A stretch of DNA of 64,000 bases from Alkalihalobacillus sp. FSL W8-0930 (GCA_037965595.1 CP150183.1:186001-250000); one strand, 5' to 3'. Counted from the stretch's first letter, positions 36,173 to 46,572 are shown. Numbers and translations: made by a program. The notes: generated by a model from the letters alone, not told the origin.

Positions 36173-36183
36173 TTTCTCATTAT

Positions 36184-37041
36184 TTAAAGATACCCCAACA
36201 ATAACTCCAGATTCCTCCCCGGCACTGTGCCTTTCGTTACTACATAGGAAAAGGATCTCTCTTCCTGTAATCCTTCGATATCTACGGTTTGTAATGCCTG
36301 TTCTTTCAGTTCGGTTTGTATAGTAGCCTCTGATAGAAACGCATAGCCGAGATTGTTTTTGATGCTTTCCTTTATTCCATGAGTTGAACTAAAGATGATT
36401 GTGGAACCTAGTTGAATCTGGTTTGCAGCCACTAAGTGATCAAAGGAGGAACGGGTTCCGGAGCCTGCTTCTCGGATAACCCATGTCTTGTTCTGTAATT
36501 CTCCTAAGGTGTTCGGTTTATCTACATCTCCAGAGCATACAACGCGTAATCGGTCCTGTTGAAAAGGTGTGAGGGTTACTTCTTTTGAAGTAGTTTCCCC
36601 TTCGACAAAGCCTATGTCGACTTCAAAGGTCCTGACAGCATCAATGACAGAGTGTGAATTGCCCATAGTAATACTAATTTCGATCAACGGATGATCGTGA
36701 CGTAGGCGAGCAATTAACTGGGGTAGTATGTACTCTCCAATTGTAAAGCTTGTCCCAATCCGTATATGTCCTTCTGCTTGATGCTGTTGTTGATAGAGAG
36801 ATTCTTTTGTTTGCTCGTACAGAGCCTTTATCTTTAATGCTTGTTCATAGAACAAAGCACCCTCTACTGTGACATGCAGGGATTTAGTTGTTCGGTTAAA
36901 AAAGGTAGCCGAAAATTCCCTTTCTAGATTCCTGATATGAACGCTAACAGTGGGTTGTGAGAGCGACCGTCTTACGGCCGTCTTTGTAAAATTCTTTTCC
37001 TGAACAAGTGTAATAAAGGTCTCAAGCTCATCCATATGCAT
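36184..37041 (-). CDS. LysR-family regulator (CysL/YwfK-like)
   Basis: 285 residues from ATG 37041, which is 8 bases after AGGAGG on the minus strand. LysR helix-turn-helix ELETFITLVQEKNFTKTAVRRSLSQPTVSVHIRNLE, then a substrate-binding domain (HIRIGTSFTIGEYILPQL, VIREAGSGTRSSFDHL). Its divergent neighbour is a YeiH-type transporter, a common pair with CysL-like regulators of sulphite/sulphate assimilation. The 100-base shared gap has an AT-rich T-N11-A type region, the expected binding site. Confidence 0.9.
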   Translation of the reverse strand: MHMDELETFITLVQEKNFTKTAVRRSLSQPTVSVHIRNLEREFSATFFNRTTKSLHVTVEGALFYEQALKIKALYEQTKESLYQQQHQAEGHIRIGTSFTIGEYILPQLIARLRHDHPLIEISITMGNSHSVIDAVRTFEVDIGFVEGETTSKEVTLTPFQQDRLRVVCSGDVDKPNTLGELQNKTWVIREAGSGTRSSFDHLVAANQIQLGSTIIFSSTHGIKESIKNNLGYAFLSEATIQTELKEQALQTVDIEGLQEERSFSYVVTKGTVPGRNLELLLGYL

Positions 37042-37150
37042 CGGATGCACCTCCTATTATTTATTTTTTTAATTAATATTATTATATATATTTATTTCAC
37101 AAATAAAAAGAAGGGGAGTAAGCTTGAGGTAGACATCAGGAGGAGATTGT

Positions 37151-38137
37151 ATGCATAGTAGAAACTTCTGGATTGGGTTAGGATTAACATTTGGTATTGC
37201 TGGAATCGCTTATTTCGTGGCACAGGTTCCTTATATAGAGATTGTGGGGCACTTGGTAATTGCGATTCTGATTGGCATCCTTTGGAGGGGAATTATCGGA
37301 ATCAATCGCAATTATCTTCCGGGTGTGGAGTATGCGAGTACGAGGCTCCTTCGTTTGGGAATCATTTTACTCGGACTACGGTTAAATTTATTAGATATTT
37401 ATGAAGCTGGTTTACCAGTCTTTTTTTATGCGATTGTGTTGTTGATTGCTACATTGGCGGTTGTTTACGGATTATGTCGTGCCTTTCGTGTGAATCAAAC
37501 CTTAAGTATCTTAACTGCATGTGGAACGGCGATTTGTGGGGCAGCAGCGATACTGGCCATCGCCCCAATTGTCAAAGCAAAGGAACAGACCATAGGCGTA
37601 GCAGTAGCTGTGATAGCGCTACTCGGAACGGCGTTTACTCTTTTATATACTCTTTTGTATACGTGGCTCCCATTCTCAGATAATCTATTTGGCATCTTTG
37701 CTGGAGGGACCTTGCATGAAGTGGCTCATGTGGTTGCCGCATCATCAGTTGGTGGAGCAGATGCTGAGGATATGGGGATTGTAGTGAAGCTTACAAGAGT
37801 TGCATTGCTAGTACCCGTGGCGTTCGGAGTGATGACCTGGTTAAACAGAGGTGCAAAGCAAACCGGGTCTAAGAGCATTCCACCGATTCCGTGGTTCCTC
37901 TTTGGTTTTGTTGCGATGAGTGTGGTGAATACACTTGGAATCCTTCCCTCATCAATCATTGATTCGTGTATCTTTCTATCCTATCTCCTTCTTGCTATGG
38001 CAATGGCTGGACTTGGTCTGAAGATGGACGTAACGATTTTAAGAAAACAAGGAGGCAAGGTTCTTCTAGCTGGGTTCATGGGAACAATGATCTTGGTCCT
38101 TGCAGGTTTTGCGTTACTTACGTGGTTACCATTCTAA
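37151..38137 (+). CDS. YeiH/UPF0324-family membrane transporter
   Basis: 328 residues with ten membrane helices. Family blocks: LLRLGIILLGLRLNLLDI, TACGTAICGAAAILAIAPIVKAKE, GIFAGGTLHEVAHVVAAS and LLAMAMAGLGLKMDV. Members are putative sulphate/sulphite or small-anion exporters. TCAGGAGGAG lies before the ATG. It is probably controlled by the divergent LysR regulator. Confidence 0.87.
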   Translation: MHSRNFWIGLGLTFGIAGIAYFVAQVPYIEIVGHLVIAILIGILWRGIIGINRNYLPGVEYASTRLLRLGIILLGLRLNLLDIYEAGLPVFFYAIVLLIATLAVVYGLCRAFRVNQTLSILTACGTAICGAAAILAIAPIVKAKEQTIGVAVAVIALLGTAFTLLYTLLYTWLPFSDNLFGIFAGGTLHEVAHVVAASSVGGADAEDMGIVVKLTRVALLVPVAFGVMTWLNRGAKQTGSKSIPPIPWFLFGFVAMSVVNTLGILPSSIIDSCIFLSYLLLAMAMAGLGLKMDVTILRKQGGKVLLAGFMGTMILVLAGFALLTWLPF

Positions 38138-38206
38138 TGTTTGGCTTAAGTGAGTGGGTGGTATAGAAGTGTAGGTAACAAAGAGAACCAATGGAGGTCA
38201 TTTAAA

Positions 38207-38344
38207 ATGGAAACGTTTCAAGTGCTTATGGGGGTAACGAGCTTAAGTGTCCTGTTAGCTGCCTATGCCGAAACGAATGAAGCAAAAGCTAAGTTGATTA
38301 AAGAGAGTGCAGCGAACAAACTTGCGCCAAGCAATAAGTCTTAA
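38207..38344 (+). CDS. 45-residue small protein with a hydrophobic N terminus
   Basis: METFQVLMGVTSLSVLLAAY followed by a charged tail ETNEAKAKLIKES. ATG 38207 follows GGAGG by 8 bases; a longer reading from 38150 has no ribosome binding site. It lies 69 bases after yeiH and before a strong terminator, so the two may be one transcript. Function unknown. Confidence 0.6.
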   Translation: METFQVLMGVTSLSVLLAAYAETNEAKAKLIKESAANKLAPSNKS

Positions 38345-38348
38345 TAGA

Positions 38349-38392
38349 AGAAAAGAGGGAAGGTGGATTAGATCCACTTTCCCTCTTTTTGA
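38349..38392 (+). terminator. Terminator after yeiH and the small gene
   Basis: AAAGAGGGAAGGTGGAT pairs with ATCCACTTTCCCTCTTT around TAG, followed by TTT. Confidence 0.92.
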
Positions 38393-38454
38393 TTTTTAAG
38401 TGATATAAAGTTCTTTTACAGGCCTCATCTAGGAGGGGTGAAGTAGGTTCGCTT

Positions 38455-38713
38455 CTTGGTAAATTCCTCACACTTCTTAAACTAACATTCATTCTCCTTA
38501 TTAAAAGGGGGGCGAGCTTGATTAAATGTGACATCTAGCTTGGTTTTGTCTCTATTCTTCTGGGTAAAAGAGTATTTGTTCTTGGTATTAGATAAATGTT
38601 TCTTGGTAACGGCCTTGCTGCTTGCTAAATGGAGCCATGCGCTTGGTAAAAGGGCACGGCTCTTAGAGGAGTCCGCTCTATCTTAGTAATCACGCTTTTT
38701 GTCTTGGTAAATG
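38455..38713. repeat. Array 2 of degenerate 21-bp-period CTTGGTAAA repeats
   Basis: Thirteen units start at 38455, 38476, 38497, 38517, 38539, 38560, 38581, 38602, 38621, 38642, 38662, 38682 and 38703, mostly 20-22 bases apart. Best copies are CTTGGTAAATT, CTTGGTATTAG, CTTGGTAACGG, CTTGCTAAATGG, CTTGGTAAAAGG and CTTGGTAAATGG. ATGTTTCTTGGTAA and GAGCTTGATTAAA-like units are shared with array 1. The array runs into the last codons of the HAD gene (stop at 38690). Confidence 0.8.
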
Positions 38714-39367
38714 GACTTCGACTAGCTCTTTTATCTCCAATAGGTCATTAATGACAAAGTCAGCTTGCGCCAGCTCGTCTGCTTGGGCAAAGTCAAAGTT
38801 ACATCCAATTGATCGTAATCCATTGTCTTTGGCTGCGTTAATGTCCGATAGGCGATCGCCTACGACTACGGCTTGTTTGATGTGATAGGTTGTGAGGATT
38901 TTTTTGACGAGATCTCCTTTGTTCAGGGTGTCAATTTGTTGAATGCTGAAGGTTTCATCGATCCATTCATCTAGTTGATAATGCTGGACAATGGCGGCGA
39001 GATAATCAACTAATCCGTTACTTGCAATGTAAATGGAATAGTCAAGTTCCTTAAGGTAGAGGAAAAGCTTTTGGACATTAGGGTAGAGGGCGCCTTGCCC
39101 GTTATGTATGTTCGTGATGAGTGTGCTCAGAAAGTAAGCATCTGTTTGCTTGCGGATGGTTTCTGAGTGATTCGGTAATAAGGTTTCCCATACTTTTGGT
39201 AGGGGAACACCCATGATCTCACGGTAAGTATTAATTGGAGTTGGCCCGTCCCATTCGTCAATCGAGCGCAAATGGTCAAATGTGTCATCTAACGAGCGCT
39301 CGAGTATTTTGTCTGTTTGAAACAGGGTGCCGTCCATATCAAATATGACTGATGGGTTCATTTTCAT
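38690..39367 (-). CDS. HAD-superfamily hydrolase (phosphoglycolate phosphatase/PpaX type)
   Basis: 225 residues. HAD motif I FDMDGTLF (residues 8-15), motif II YIASNG, motif III Lys in LNKGDLVKKIL, and motif IV VVGDRLSDINAAKDNG. A helical cap lies after motif I. The substrate is not predictable. The last codons (LVEVHLPRQKA) lie within the 21-bp repeat array, so the C terminus may have been altered by array growth. Confidence 0.88.
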   Translation of the reverse strand: MKMNPSVIFDMDGTLFQTDKILERSLDDTFDHLRSIDEWDGPTPINTYREIMGVPLPKVWETLLPNHSETIRKQTDAYFLSTLITNIHNGQGALYPNVQKLFLYLKELDYSIYIASNGLVDYLAAIVQHYQLDEWIDETFSIQQIDTLNKGDLVKKILTTYHIKQAVVVGDRLSDINAAKDNGLRSIGCNFDFAQADELAQADFVINDLLEIKELVEVHLPRQKA

Positions 39368-39407
39368 CTCTCCTTCTTTTTACAATTCTTCTTCATTATA
39401 ACGAACA

Positions 39408-39440
39408 AAACCACGCTCTTGTGAAAAAGAGCGTGGTCAT
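39408..39440 (-). terminator. Terminator after the glycosyltransferase gene
   Basis: CCACGCTCTT and AAGAGCGTGG pair around GTGAA. It lies just past the glycosyltransferase stop on the minus strand. Confidence 0.82.
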
Positions 39441-39444
39441 ATTT

Positions 39445-40944
39445 TTATGCTTTGTGTCGACTGCGTAGTGTCCAGATCTTGTAGACCATCACGGATGATG
39501 CGAAAATGGTCAGATAGGTGAGAACTAGCCAGCCGAAGCGAAGGTAGGGTTCGGTTAGTTCCTGGATCTGTGCACTTGTTAAGAATTCTCTGTAATGAAT
39601 GGAAGCGAGTACAATACCTGCAATCATTAGAGTAAATAACCCAAGTCCTTGCCAGAGCTTACTTCTCGTTGTACCGTTTTCTGCTTGATACTGCTGGGCC
39701 CAGCCATCCTTTTTATATGGAGAAAGCTTATCGAGCCACACCTGGATAAAGGTTAGGAAGTTTACCCACAAGTAAATTTCGGTACTTATAATGAGGCCAC
39801 CGAGGAACACATCTATGGGTCGACTCATGGGTGTTTTTAAGGCCAAAATTACGTTTAAAATGGAGGCGAGGGCAGCAGGAATAATCCAAAGCCAAGACCA
39901 GACGAATTGGTCAGTCGAGAGGGAGACGGTTAAGAGTAAGAAAAATAAGATACGGATAAAGAGATCAATAAACGTCTTCATCTGCGACCGCCACAGCATC
40001 CCGTAGTGTCTGGTTTTAATTTTAATATCTTTGTTTGTTAACAGGTCAACCGTGCCACCGCGCCATTTGTTTCGCTGCTGGCGGTACGTATGGTAGGATC
40101 TCATCGCATCCACAAAGCAACGTGCGTCAGGGCTGATTAAGGTTTTCCATTTTAATTTTTGAAGCTGCCATGTGAGGAGCATATCCTCTACATCGCTATC
40201 GTTTTGCCATGGCCCGTCCAGGTTATTTTCATCGACGATTTTTTGAAGGGCTTCTGGACGAAACAACGTCGCCTGTCCACCGAGTACATACGTACTGCCC
40301 CCTTGGTATTGGAGGTTAAGAATCCAACTCGCCATGTCTTGTTTCTGCTGATGTGTCCACCAGCGTTGAATGGCACCTCCATATAAACCGCTTTGGATCT
40401 TCTGTTCATAATATGGATCGTCCCGTGTAAGGGAGCTTTTCTTCAACGGCATCCTCATCGTGTACTTTGCCATCACGCCTCCGATGTTGCGGGCGCTCAT
40501 AAGACCCTTCCATAAATGAATGAGCGCTTTAGGGGCGAGGCGACTATCCGCATCCATCCCAAGAATTGCTTTTACGGCAGGCTTGTACTTTTCTTGAAAA
40601 GGGGTTAATTTATTTTCGTATAACTCCATGATATCTCCATAGATGCTTTTCCAGGCAGTATTAAGTGCACCAACTTTTCGTTGTTTGTTTCCTTCTGTCT
40701 TTAAAACAATTACTCGTAAGTCTAACTCCTGACCGGCCTTTAAAGATTCTTCCTCGGTACGATCTGTACAATTGTCAGCAATAACAAAGACATCCAGCTC
40801 TACATTGGGAGGTAGTTCTTGATCGGCTAATCCTTCTAAGCAGTCACGGATGGAGAGTTCTTCGTTGTGAGCGGGTATAAAGGCAACAATTCTCGGTTTT
40901 ACATAGACACGTTTTAATGCTGAAATATCAATCGCTGGATTCAT
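39445..40944 (-). CDS. Membrane glycosyltransferase, GT2 family
   Basis: 499 residues. The catalytic domain has VAFIPAHNEELSIRDCL, the ADNCTDRT motif, MDADSR (DxD), SDVEDMLLTW (the ED base) and QQRNKWRGG (QxxRW-like). Four or more membrane helices follow (about 300-380 and 430-490). This is the layout of processive GT2 polysaccharide synthases (BcsA, hyaluronan, poly-GlcNAc). The product is unknown, and no accessory genes are adjacent. Minus strand, followed by a strong terminator. Confidence 0.87.
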   Translation of the reverse strand: MNPAIDISALKRVYVKPRIVAFIPAHNEELSIRDCLEGLADQELPPNVELDVFVIADNCTDRTEEESLKAGQELDLRVIVLKTEGNKQRKVGALNTAWKSIYGDIMELYENKLTPFQEKYKPAVKAILGMDADSRLAPKALIHLWKGLMSARNIGGVMAKYTMRMPLKKSSLTRDDPYYEQKIQSGLYGGAIQRWWTHQQKQDMASWILNLQYQGGSTYVLGGQATLFRPEALQKIVDENNLDGPWQNDSDVEDMLLTWQLQKLKWKTLISPDARCFVDAMRSYHTYRQQRNKWRGGTVDLLTNKDIKIKTRHYGMLWRSQMKTFIDLFIRILFFLLLTVSLSTDQFVWSWLWIIPAALASILNVILALKTPMSRPIDVFLGGLIISTEIYLWVNFLTFIQVWLDKLSPYKKDGWAQQYQAENGTTRSKLWQGLGLFTLMIAGIVLASIHYREFLTSAQIQELTEPYLRFGWLVLTYLTIFASSVMVYKIWTLRSRHKA

Positions 40945-41063
40945 CTTTTCCCTCCGAATAGACGTTAGAGCTGTTTTTTCATAGTCTATTCAGCAATCGG
41001 GACAAAAGAACTTAAAATAGGAGAAAAGAGGTGGGATTTGGGGATGCCAAAAGTCTGGAAACA

Positions 41064-41096
41064 AAAAAGAACACAACTCTAAACGAGTTGTGTCCG
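41064..41096 (-). terminator. Terminator after the first GH1 gene
   Basis: ACACAACTC pairs with GAGTTGTGT around TAAAC; on the minus strand it is followed by TTCTTTTTT. Confidence 0.88.
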
Positions 41097-41101
41097 AAAT
41101 C

Positions 41102-42565
<1,464 letters not shown>

Positions 42566-42578
42566 TTAGTATTCGAAT

Positions 42579-42594
42579 ATCCATCTAAATGGAT
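42579..42594. promoter_or_regulatory. Inverted repeat before the GH1 gene
   Basis: ATCCAT and ATGGAT with CTAA between them, 41 bases before the GH1 start. It is a possible operator. Confidence 0.35.
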
Positions 42595-42666
42595 TCATAC
42601 ATTTATCTTACCTTTCTTTATTTAAAAAAACTGGTCTAAATGAGACGAGTGTGGAGGTGAGGAAGT

Positions 42667-43242
42667 TTGAGCATTCTTGAATTCATTTCATCCATTGTCG
42701 GTTCAAGCATTTGGCCTCTTACTATAATAGCGATTATCCTGATGCTTAAAGTACCAATCACTCAATTGGTTCAATCCATTCGTAGTATTTCATACCGTGA
42801 TGTGCGTGTAGACGTGGGAGAACAGCTGCATTTAATTGAACAATCAAATCCAGCCCACATGCAGACGGTTCTGATCCAAAGTGAGGAAGAGGAGGAATTG
42901 GAAGATTCCAAACCGACTCCAGTGCATATTGAGCAAATTGCACATGTCTCTCCGCGAGCAGCCATGCTTTATATCTGGTCCATTGTTGAGAAGGAAACTG
43001 GTGACTTGTTACAAAATAAGTCTATTCAATCAGACGAGGTTCAGAAAGTAGAGTCGTTAAAAAAACATCGTGTGCTTGATGCGCCTATATTAAAAATGTT
43101 TATTGATCTGAAAAAGTTGTATGAGCACGTAGCAGCAGAAGCCTATGTACAAGTCACTCCATCAGACGCATTAAGATATTGTGAGCTTTGTGAGCGTATT
43201 CGATATCAATTAACGATCAATGAAAAAAAACACCGCAATTAA
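42667..43242 (+). CDS. Hypothetical membrane-anchored protein
   Basis: 191 residues from TTG 42667 with GGAGGTGAGG upstream. One N-terminal membrane helix (about 14-30, SIWPLTIIAIILMLKVPI) is followed by a soluble helical region with an acidic stretch (SEEEEELED) and PRAAMLYIWSIVEKETGDLL. It resembles phage/plasmid-type DUF4145-like domain proteins only weakly. Function unknown. It shares a terminator with the symporter gene downstream. Confidence 0.62.
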   Translation: MSILEFISSIVGSSIWPLTIIAIILMLKVPITQLVQSIRSISYRDVRVDVGEQLHLIEQSNPAHMQTVLIQSEEEEELEDSKPTPVHIEQIAHVSPRAAMLYIWSIVEKETGDLLQNKSIQSDEVQKVESLKKHRVLDAPILKMFIDLKKLYEHVAAEAYVQVTPSDALRYCELCERIRYQLTINEKKHRN

Positions 43243-43252
43243 GCGGTGTTTT
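43222..43252. terminator. Bidirectional terminator
   Basis: AAAAACACCGC pairs with GCGGTGTTTT around AATTA; the 3' end of the 42667 gene overlaps it. Confidence 0.85.
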
Positions 43253-43257
43253 GAATG

Positions 43258-44850
43258 CTACATGGCACTCGCGATTCCCCAAGGGGAGAATAACCAGTAC
43301 GTAAAAATAACAACAATCACAATCAGGGCACTTACCCATTTACTATGCTTCCACGGAGTCATATCAACCTTGACTTCAACCTCTGGGAACGTAAATTCTT
43401 TTTTGTTCTGTAGTCGACTAATTCCCCAGATAAGGAATAGATCCACAAAGAATATAACGCTAAGCACATATAAGTAATGGATATCAGTGAATAAGACAAT
43501 CGAGCCGTACACAATGATATGGAAAACAAATGTGAACTTAGCTGCAAATGGTGTAGCATAACGCGAATAGAATCCGAGTAGTATGATTGCTAAAAGCGGC
43601 ATGCTGTAAAGTCCGTTAAATTGCTGAACCACATGGAATAAACCAGCTGGTGCAAACGAAATGAGCGGAGCAATCACAACGGTCATTAAACCAAGCACAA
43701 CCGTAAACGTTTTTCCTGCTCGTGCAACTTGACGATCGGATACGTTCTTTTTCAAAGGCTTGTAAAAATCGAGCGTGAGTAATGTGGTCGTTGCGTTTAA
43801 CGCACCAACAAACGAGCTCAAAATCGCACCAAAGATAATGGCCGCAAAAATACCAAATGCCCATTCAGGTAGAACGGCTGTAACAAGCATTGGATATGCG
43901 TTATCAGAAGGATTTACGCCATCTCCAAACATGTTAAATGCAATAATTCCTGGGAACACTAAGAAAAGCGCCCCGAAGATTTTAAAGAACCCTACATAAA
44001 GAGCCCCTTTTTGACCTTCTTTTAGATCTCGACCAGCCAATACTTTTTGTACAATCATCTGGTTGGCACACCAGAAGAATAAGTTATTGAAGAATAGACC
44101 TAAAAAGAGTGTAGGCCATGGAACCATTTCTGAATCAAGGGCACCAAATGAGTTAAGCTTTTCAGGCGTGCTTTGTTGAATGGTTTCAAGCCCACCGATG
44201 AAGCTGTTGTTACCTAATGCATATAACCCTAGAATCGGTATGGCTAGTCCGATAATTAATAACCCCACACCATACACTGTGTCACTATAAGCACTTAAAC
44301 GTAAACCACCAATCAATAGATAAAATAGACCAACTATACCAATGATGGCAGATATAATAGAAATGGCGATAAGAGGGGAGACGTTTAATAATTCGTCTAC
44401 CGCAAAGATTTGATTAAATACGAGTGAACCAGAATAAAGAACAACTGGTAGGAACGATACCACATACGTAAAAATGAATAATAGCGAAGCGATTCGTTTT
44501 GTGGTTGTATCAAAGCGTAGTTCAATAAAATCAGTTACTGTGCTAACACCATATTTTAAATACTTCGGTAAAAAGATAAGAGCAAGTGCAACAATTGCGA
44601 TGGCAGCAGTGACTTCCCAGCCCATTACTTCCATCCCTGATTCATAGCTTTGTCCGTTTTGTCCGACAATCTGTTCTGTAGAAAGGTTGGTCATCACAAC
44701 GGAACCGGCAATCGTAATTCCAGTTAGACTGCGTCCTCCTAGGAATAATCCCTCTGATGAATCCATGTTAACGCCCCGGCTTCTTTTAAATGAATAAAGC
44801 CAAATCGCAAGAACAATTGCTACAAATGTAATAATAGATAATAACCCCAA
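43258..44850 (-). CDS. Sodium:solute symporter (SSS/SGLT family)
   Basis: 530 residues with fourteen membrane helices. GRSLTGITIAGSVVMTNLSTEQIVGQNGQSYESG is the N-terminal SSS/SGLT block, and YGVSTVTDFIELRFD, LIGGLRLSAYSDTVYG and FFWCANQMIVQKVLAGRDLKEGQKG are SGLT-type. Its nearest relatives carry glucose, galactose or other sugars with sodium, which fits an alkaliphile that uses sodium coupling. The gene is alone on the minus strand. Confidence 0.9.
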   Translation of the reverse strand: MGLLSIITFVAIVLAIWLYSFKRSRGVNMDSSEGLFLGGRSLTGITIAGSVVMTNLSTEQIVGQNGQSYESGMEVMGWEVTAAIAIVALALIFLPKYLKYGVSTVTDFIELRFDTTTKRIASLLFIFTYVVSFLPVVLYSGSLVFNQIFAVDELLNVSPLIAISIISAIIGIVGLFYLLIGGLRLSAYSDTVYGVGLLIIGLAIPILGLYALGNNSFIGGLETIQQSTPEKLNSFGALDSEMVPWPTLFLGLFFNNLFFWCANQMIVQKVLAGRDLKEGQKGALYVGFFKIFGALFLVFPGIIAFNMFGDGVNPSDNAYPMLVTAVLPEWAFGIFAAIIFGAILSSFVGALNATTTLLTLDFYKPLKKNVSDRQVARAGKTFTVVLGLMTVVIAPLISFAPAGLFHVVQQFNGLYSMPLLAIILLGFYSRYATPFAAKFTFVFHIIVYGSIVLFTDIHYLYVLSVIFFVDLFLIWGISRLQNKKEFTFPEVEVKVDMTPWKHSKWVSALIVIVVIFTYWLFSPWGIASAM

Positions 44851-45072
44851 TTTACTTCTCTCCTTTGTGAATGGTTGAGCGCTATCTAGTGGATTTCCTT
44901 TTCGTATTTAACTCAAACCTATTTATTACTATTTGTTTGTGGTAAATAATGAGATTTGTATAAAAATACTATTACAACAAGGGTTTAGTTGTTTTATAAA
45001 ATCTAAATTACTCACTTCGTTTATCAAATAATAGAAGTTGCTCTGCTTTTTTTAAAATAATTTGAAAAATGT
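44851..45072. other. Intergenic region without a recognisable gene
   Basis: An AT-rich stretch of about 220 bases that holds the promoter region of the symporter. No supported frame, repeat or hairpin was found in it. Confidence 0.5.
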
Positions 45073-45073
45073 G

Positions 45074-45098
45074 GTTTTAATTTATATGAATCGGTTAC
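45074..45098 (+). promoter_or_regulatory. Possible SigB-type promoter
   Basis: GTTTTA (45074-45079) and GGTTAC (45093-45098), 13 bases apart, against the SigB consensus GTTTAA-N12-14-GGGTAT. It precedes a KGG-type stress peptide gene. Confidence 0.42.
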
Positions 45099-45131
45099 AC
45101 AGAAACTATACTTATAAAGGAGGCGTTCAGC

Positions 45132-45266
45132 ATGGCGGAGAATAACCAAGGCAGAAAAATGAGTTATGAAGAGGCAGGAAGAAAAGGTGGAGAAAAAACG
45201 AAAAATAAACATGGCAAAAAACATTTTAGTGAAATAGGAAAAAATGATCATAACAACTCAAACTAA
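45132..45266 (+). CDS. KGG-repeat stress-response small protein (Gsi-like)
   Basis: 44 residues, very hydrophilic: MAENNQGRKMSYEEAGRKGGEKTKNKHGKKHF. The EAGRKGGE element and the HGKxHF ending are the KGG motif of bacterial hydrophilin-type general stress proteins (GsiB, YciG). A strong AAAGGAGG lies 9-16 bases before the ATG. Preceded by a SigB-like promoter and followed by a small hairpin, it is probably an own transcript under general stress. Confidence 0.82.
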   Translation: MAENNQGRKMSYEEAGRKGGEKTKNKHGKKHFSEIGKNDHNNSN

Positions 45267-45288
45267 AGAGTCGTAGCATTCATCAAAT

Positions 45289-45314
45289 AAGAGCCGAGCG
45301 TTGGCTCTTTTCCT
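45289..45314 (+). terminator. Small hairpin terminator
   Basis: AAGAGCC pairs with GGCTCTT around GAGCGTT, followed by TTCC. It is a modest terminator. Confidence 0.62.
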
Positions 45315-45337
45315 ATTTTTTATAAGGTGTGATCAAT

Positions 45338-45553
45338 ATGAAACGAAAATTGGTATTAATGATTTCCCCAGCGCTCATTTCATTTGTAAGTTTACTTCTT
45401 ATTTCGGGCTTTAGCTTATCTGCATTTATTGGAAGTTTTGTAATGGGGCTCGCATTTTTTGCCCTGGCATTAGCGTTATTAAGTGAGCAAACAGAAGTAG
45501 TAAAAATGGATGAAATGCCTGTTGAAGAGATTGACGAAGTGAAAGTAGATTGA
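45338..45553 (+). CDS. Small membrane protein, function unknown
   Basis: 71 residues from ATG 45338 (AAGGTG 9-14 bases upstream). Two membrane helices (VLMISPALISFVSLLLISG and FIGSFVMGLAFFALALALL) and an acidic C-terminal tail (MDEMPVEEIDEVKVD). No family recognised. It lies between two stress-type genes. Confidence 0.6.
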   Translation: MKRKLVLMISPALISFVSLLLISGFSLSAFIGSFVMGLAFFALALALLSEQTEVVKMDEMPVEEIDEVKVD

Positions 45554-45711
45554 AAAAGAAAAAAATGATTAATGATGTCGAATACTGGGTATAGGTATGT
45601 GTACATGTATCCACCTTTTTTGCTAAGGCCCGTTTACAGAGGTGAACGGGTTTTCTTTCATATGTTTCACTCACTAAAAGAATATGATCTGTTAAGAAGG
45701 GAAATCAGTCA

Positions 45712-46533
45712 ATGTCCAACCAAATTCATCTCTATGATTTCTATGTAAGTAAGCTTCAGCACATTACTGAGCAATGGTATGACTCACTTAACCAAGTGAA
45801 CAACGGGGTCTATTCTTCTACATCAACAGAAGATGTGGAGCGGCTGAAAAGACAAGCTATGAGTTTTCACGAACAGTTTTTTAAGGTTTTCATTACTGAT
45901 GAGCAAACATTTAGAGCGGATATGGATAACTGGATCAGAGGAATCACATTTGATGAGGCGCATTTAAACACATTGAACTCCGCAAAAATTTATGAGTTTC
46001 TTCAAACACAACAGCAGTATTTTGAGTTATTAGACGAATATATGGAGGAACACCCAGACTCTCTTAATGAGGCGCCTCACTATCGTCAAGTCATTCTACA
46101 AACGATGCAGCAAGTCATCTTAAAAGTGACAACTGAGTTTGAGAGAAATCAGGAAACGCTTTTTCGTGAGCAGCGAGAGATGATCGCAGAGTTGAGTGCA
46201 CCAATTATTCTACTCTCACCAACACTAGGCTTACTCCCGCTTGTCGGAGAAATTGATACATATCGTGCAAGAGTCATTATAAATAATGTGTTGGCATCTT
46301 GTAATGAAAAGGGAGTGGAGCGACTGGTTGTGGATTTATCTGGCGTTTCAGATGTAGATACGGCAGTTGCAAAGCAATTACTTATGCTCATAAAAAGCTT
46401 ATCAATTATTGGAGTAGAATCCTGTTTATCAGGAATCCGACCGGAAATTGCTCAAACGACAATTAAACTGGGCATTAAATTAGATGAAATTAACGTTTAT
46501 TCATCTATACAACAAGCTTTAAAAGATAAATAA
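45712..46533 (+). CDS. RsbR-type stressosome protein (STAS domain)
   Basis: 273 residues. The N-terminal part (about 1-150) is the RsbR-type helical, non-haem globin-like sensor domain. The C terminus is a STAS domain: APIILLSPTLGLLPLVGEIDTYRA, GVERLVVDLSGVSDVDTAVAKQL, EIAQTTIKLGI. The Thr in SDVDTAVA corresponds to one of the residues phosphorylated by RsbT. With RsbS and RsbT such proteins form the stressosome that activates SigB. No rsbS or rsbT is nearby. It is an additional sensor paralogue. Confidence 0.88.
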   Translation: MSNQIHLYDFYVSKLQHITEQWYDSLNQVNNGVYSSTSTEDVERLKRQAMSFHEQFFKVFITDEQTFRADMDNWIRGITFDEAHLNTLNSAKIYEFLQTQQQYFELLDEYMEEHPDSLNEAPHYRQVILQTMQQVILKVTTEFERNQETLFREQREMIAELSAPIILLSPTLGLLPLVGEIDTYRARVIINNVLASCNEKGVERLVVDLSGVSDVDTAVAKQLLMLIKSLSIIGVESCLSGIRPEIAQTTIKLGIKLDEINVYSSIQQALKDK

Positions 46534-46572
46534 TACTTTTAGATGGATGTTACCTACTATATTCTTTTATAC

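Noticed and set aside
30678-38713. Possible CRISPR arrays at the two CTTGGT repeat regions
   Set aside because: The repeated core is only about 9 degenerate bases at a 21-bp period with no conserved repeat/spacer alternation, and no cas genes are present.
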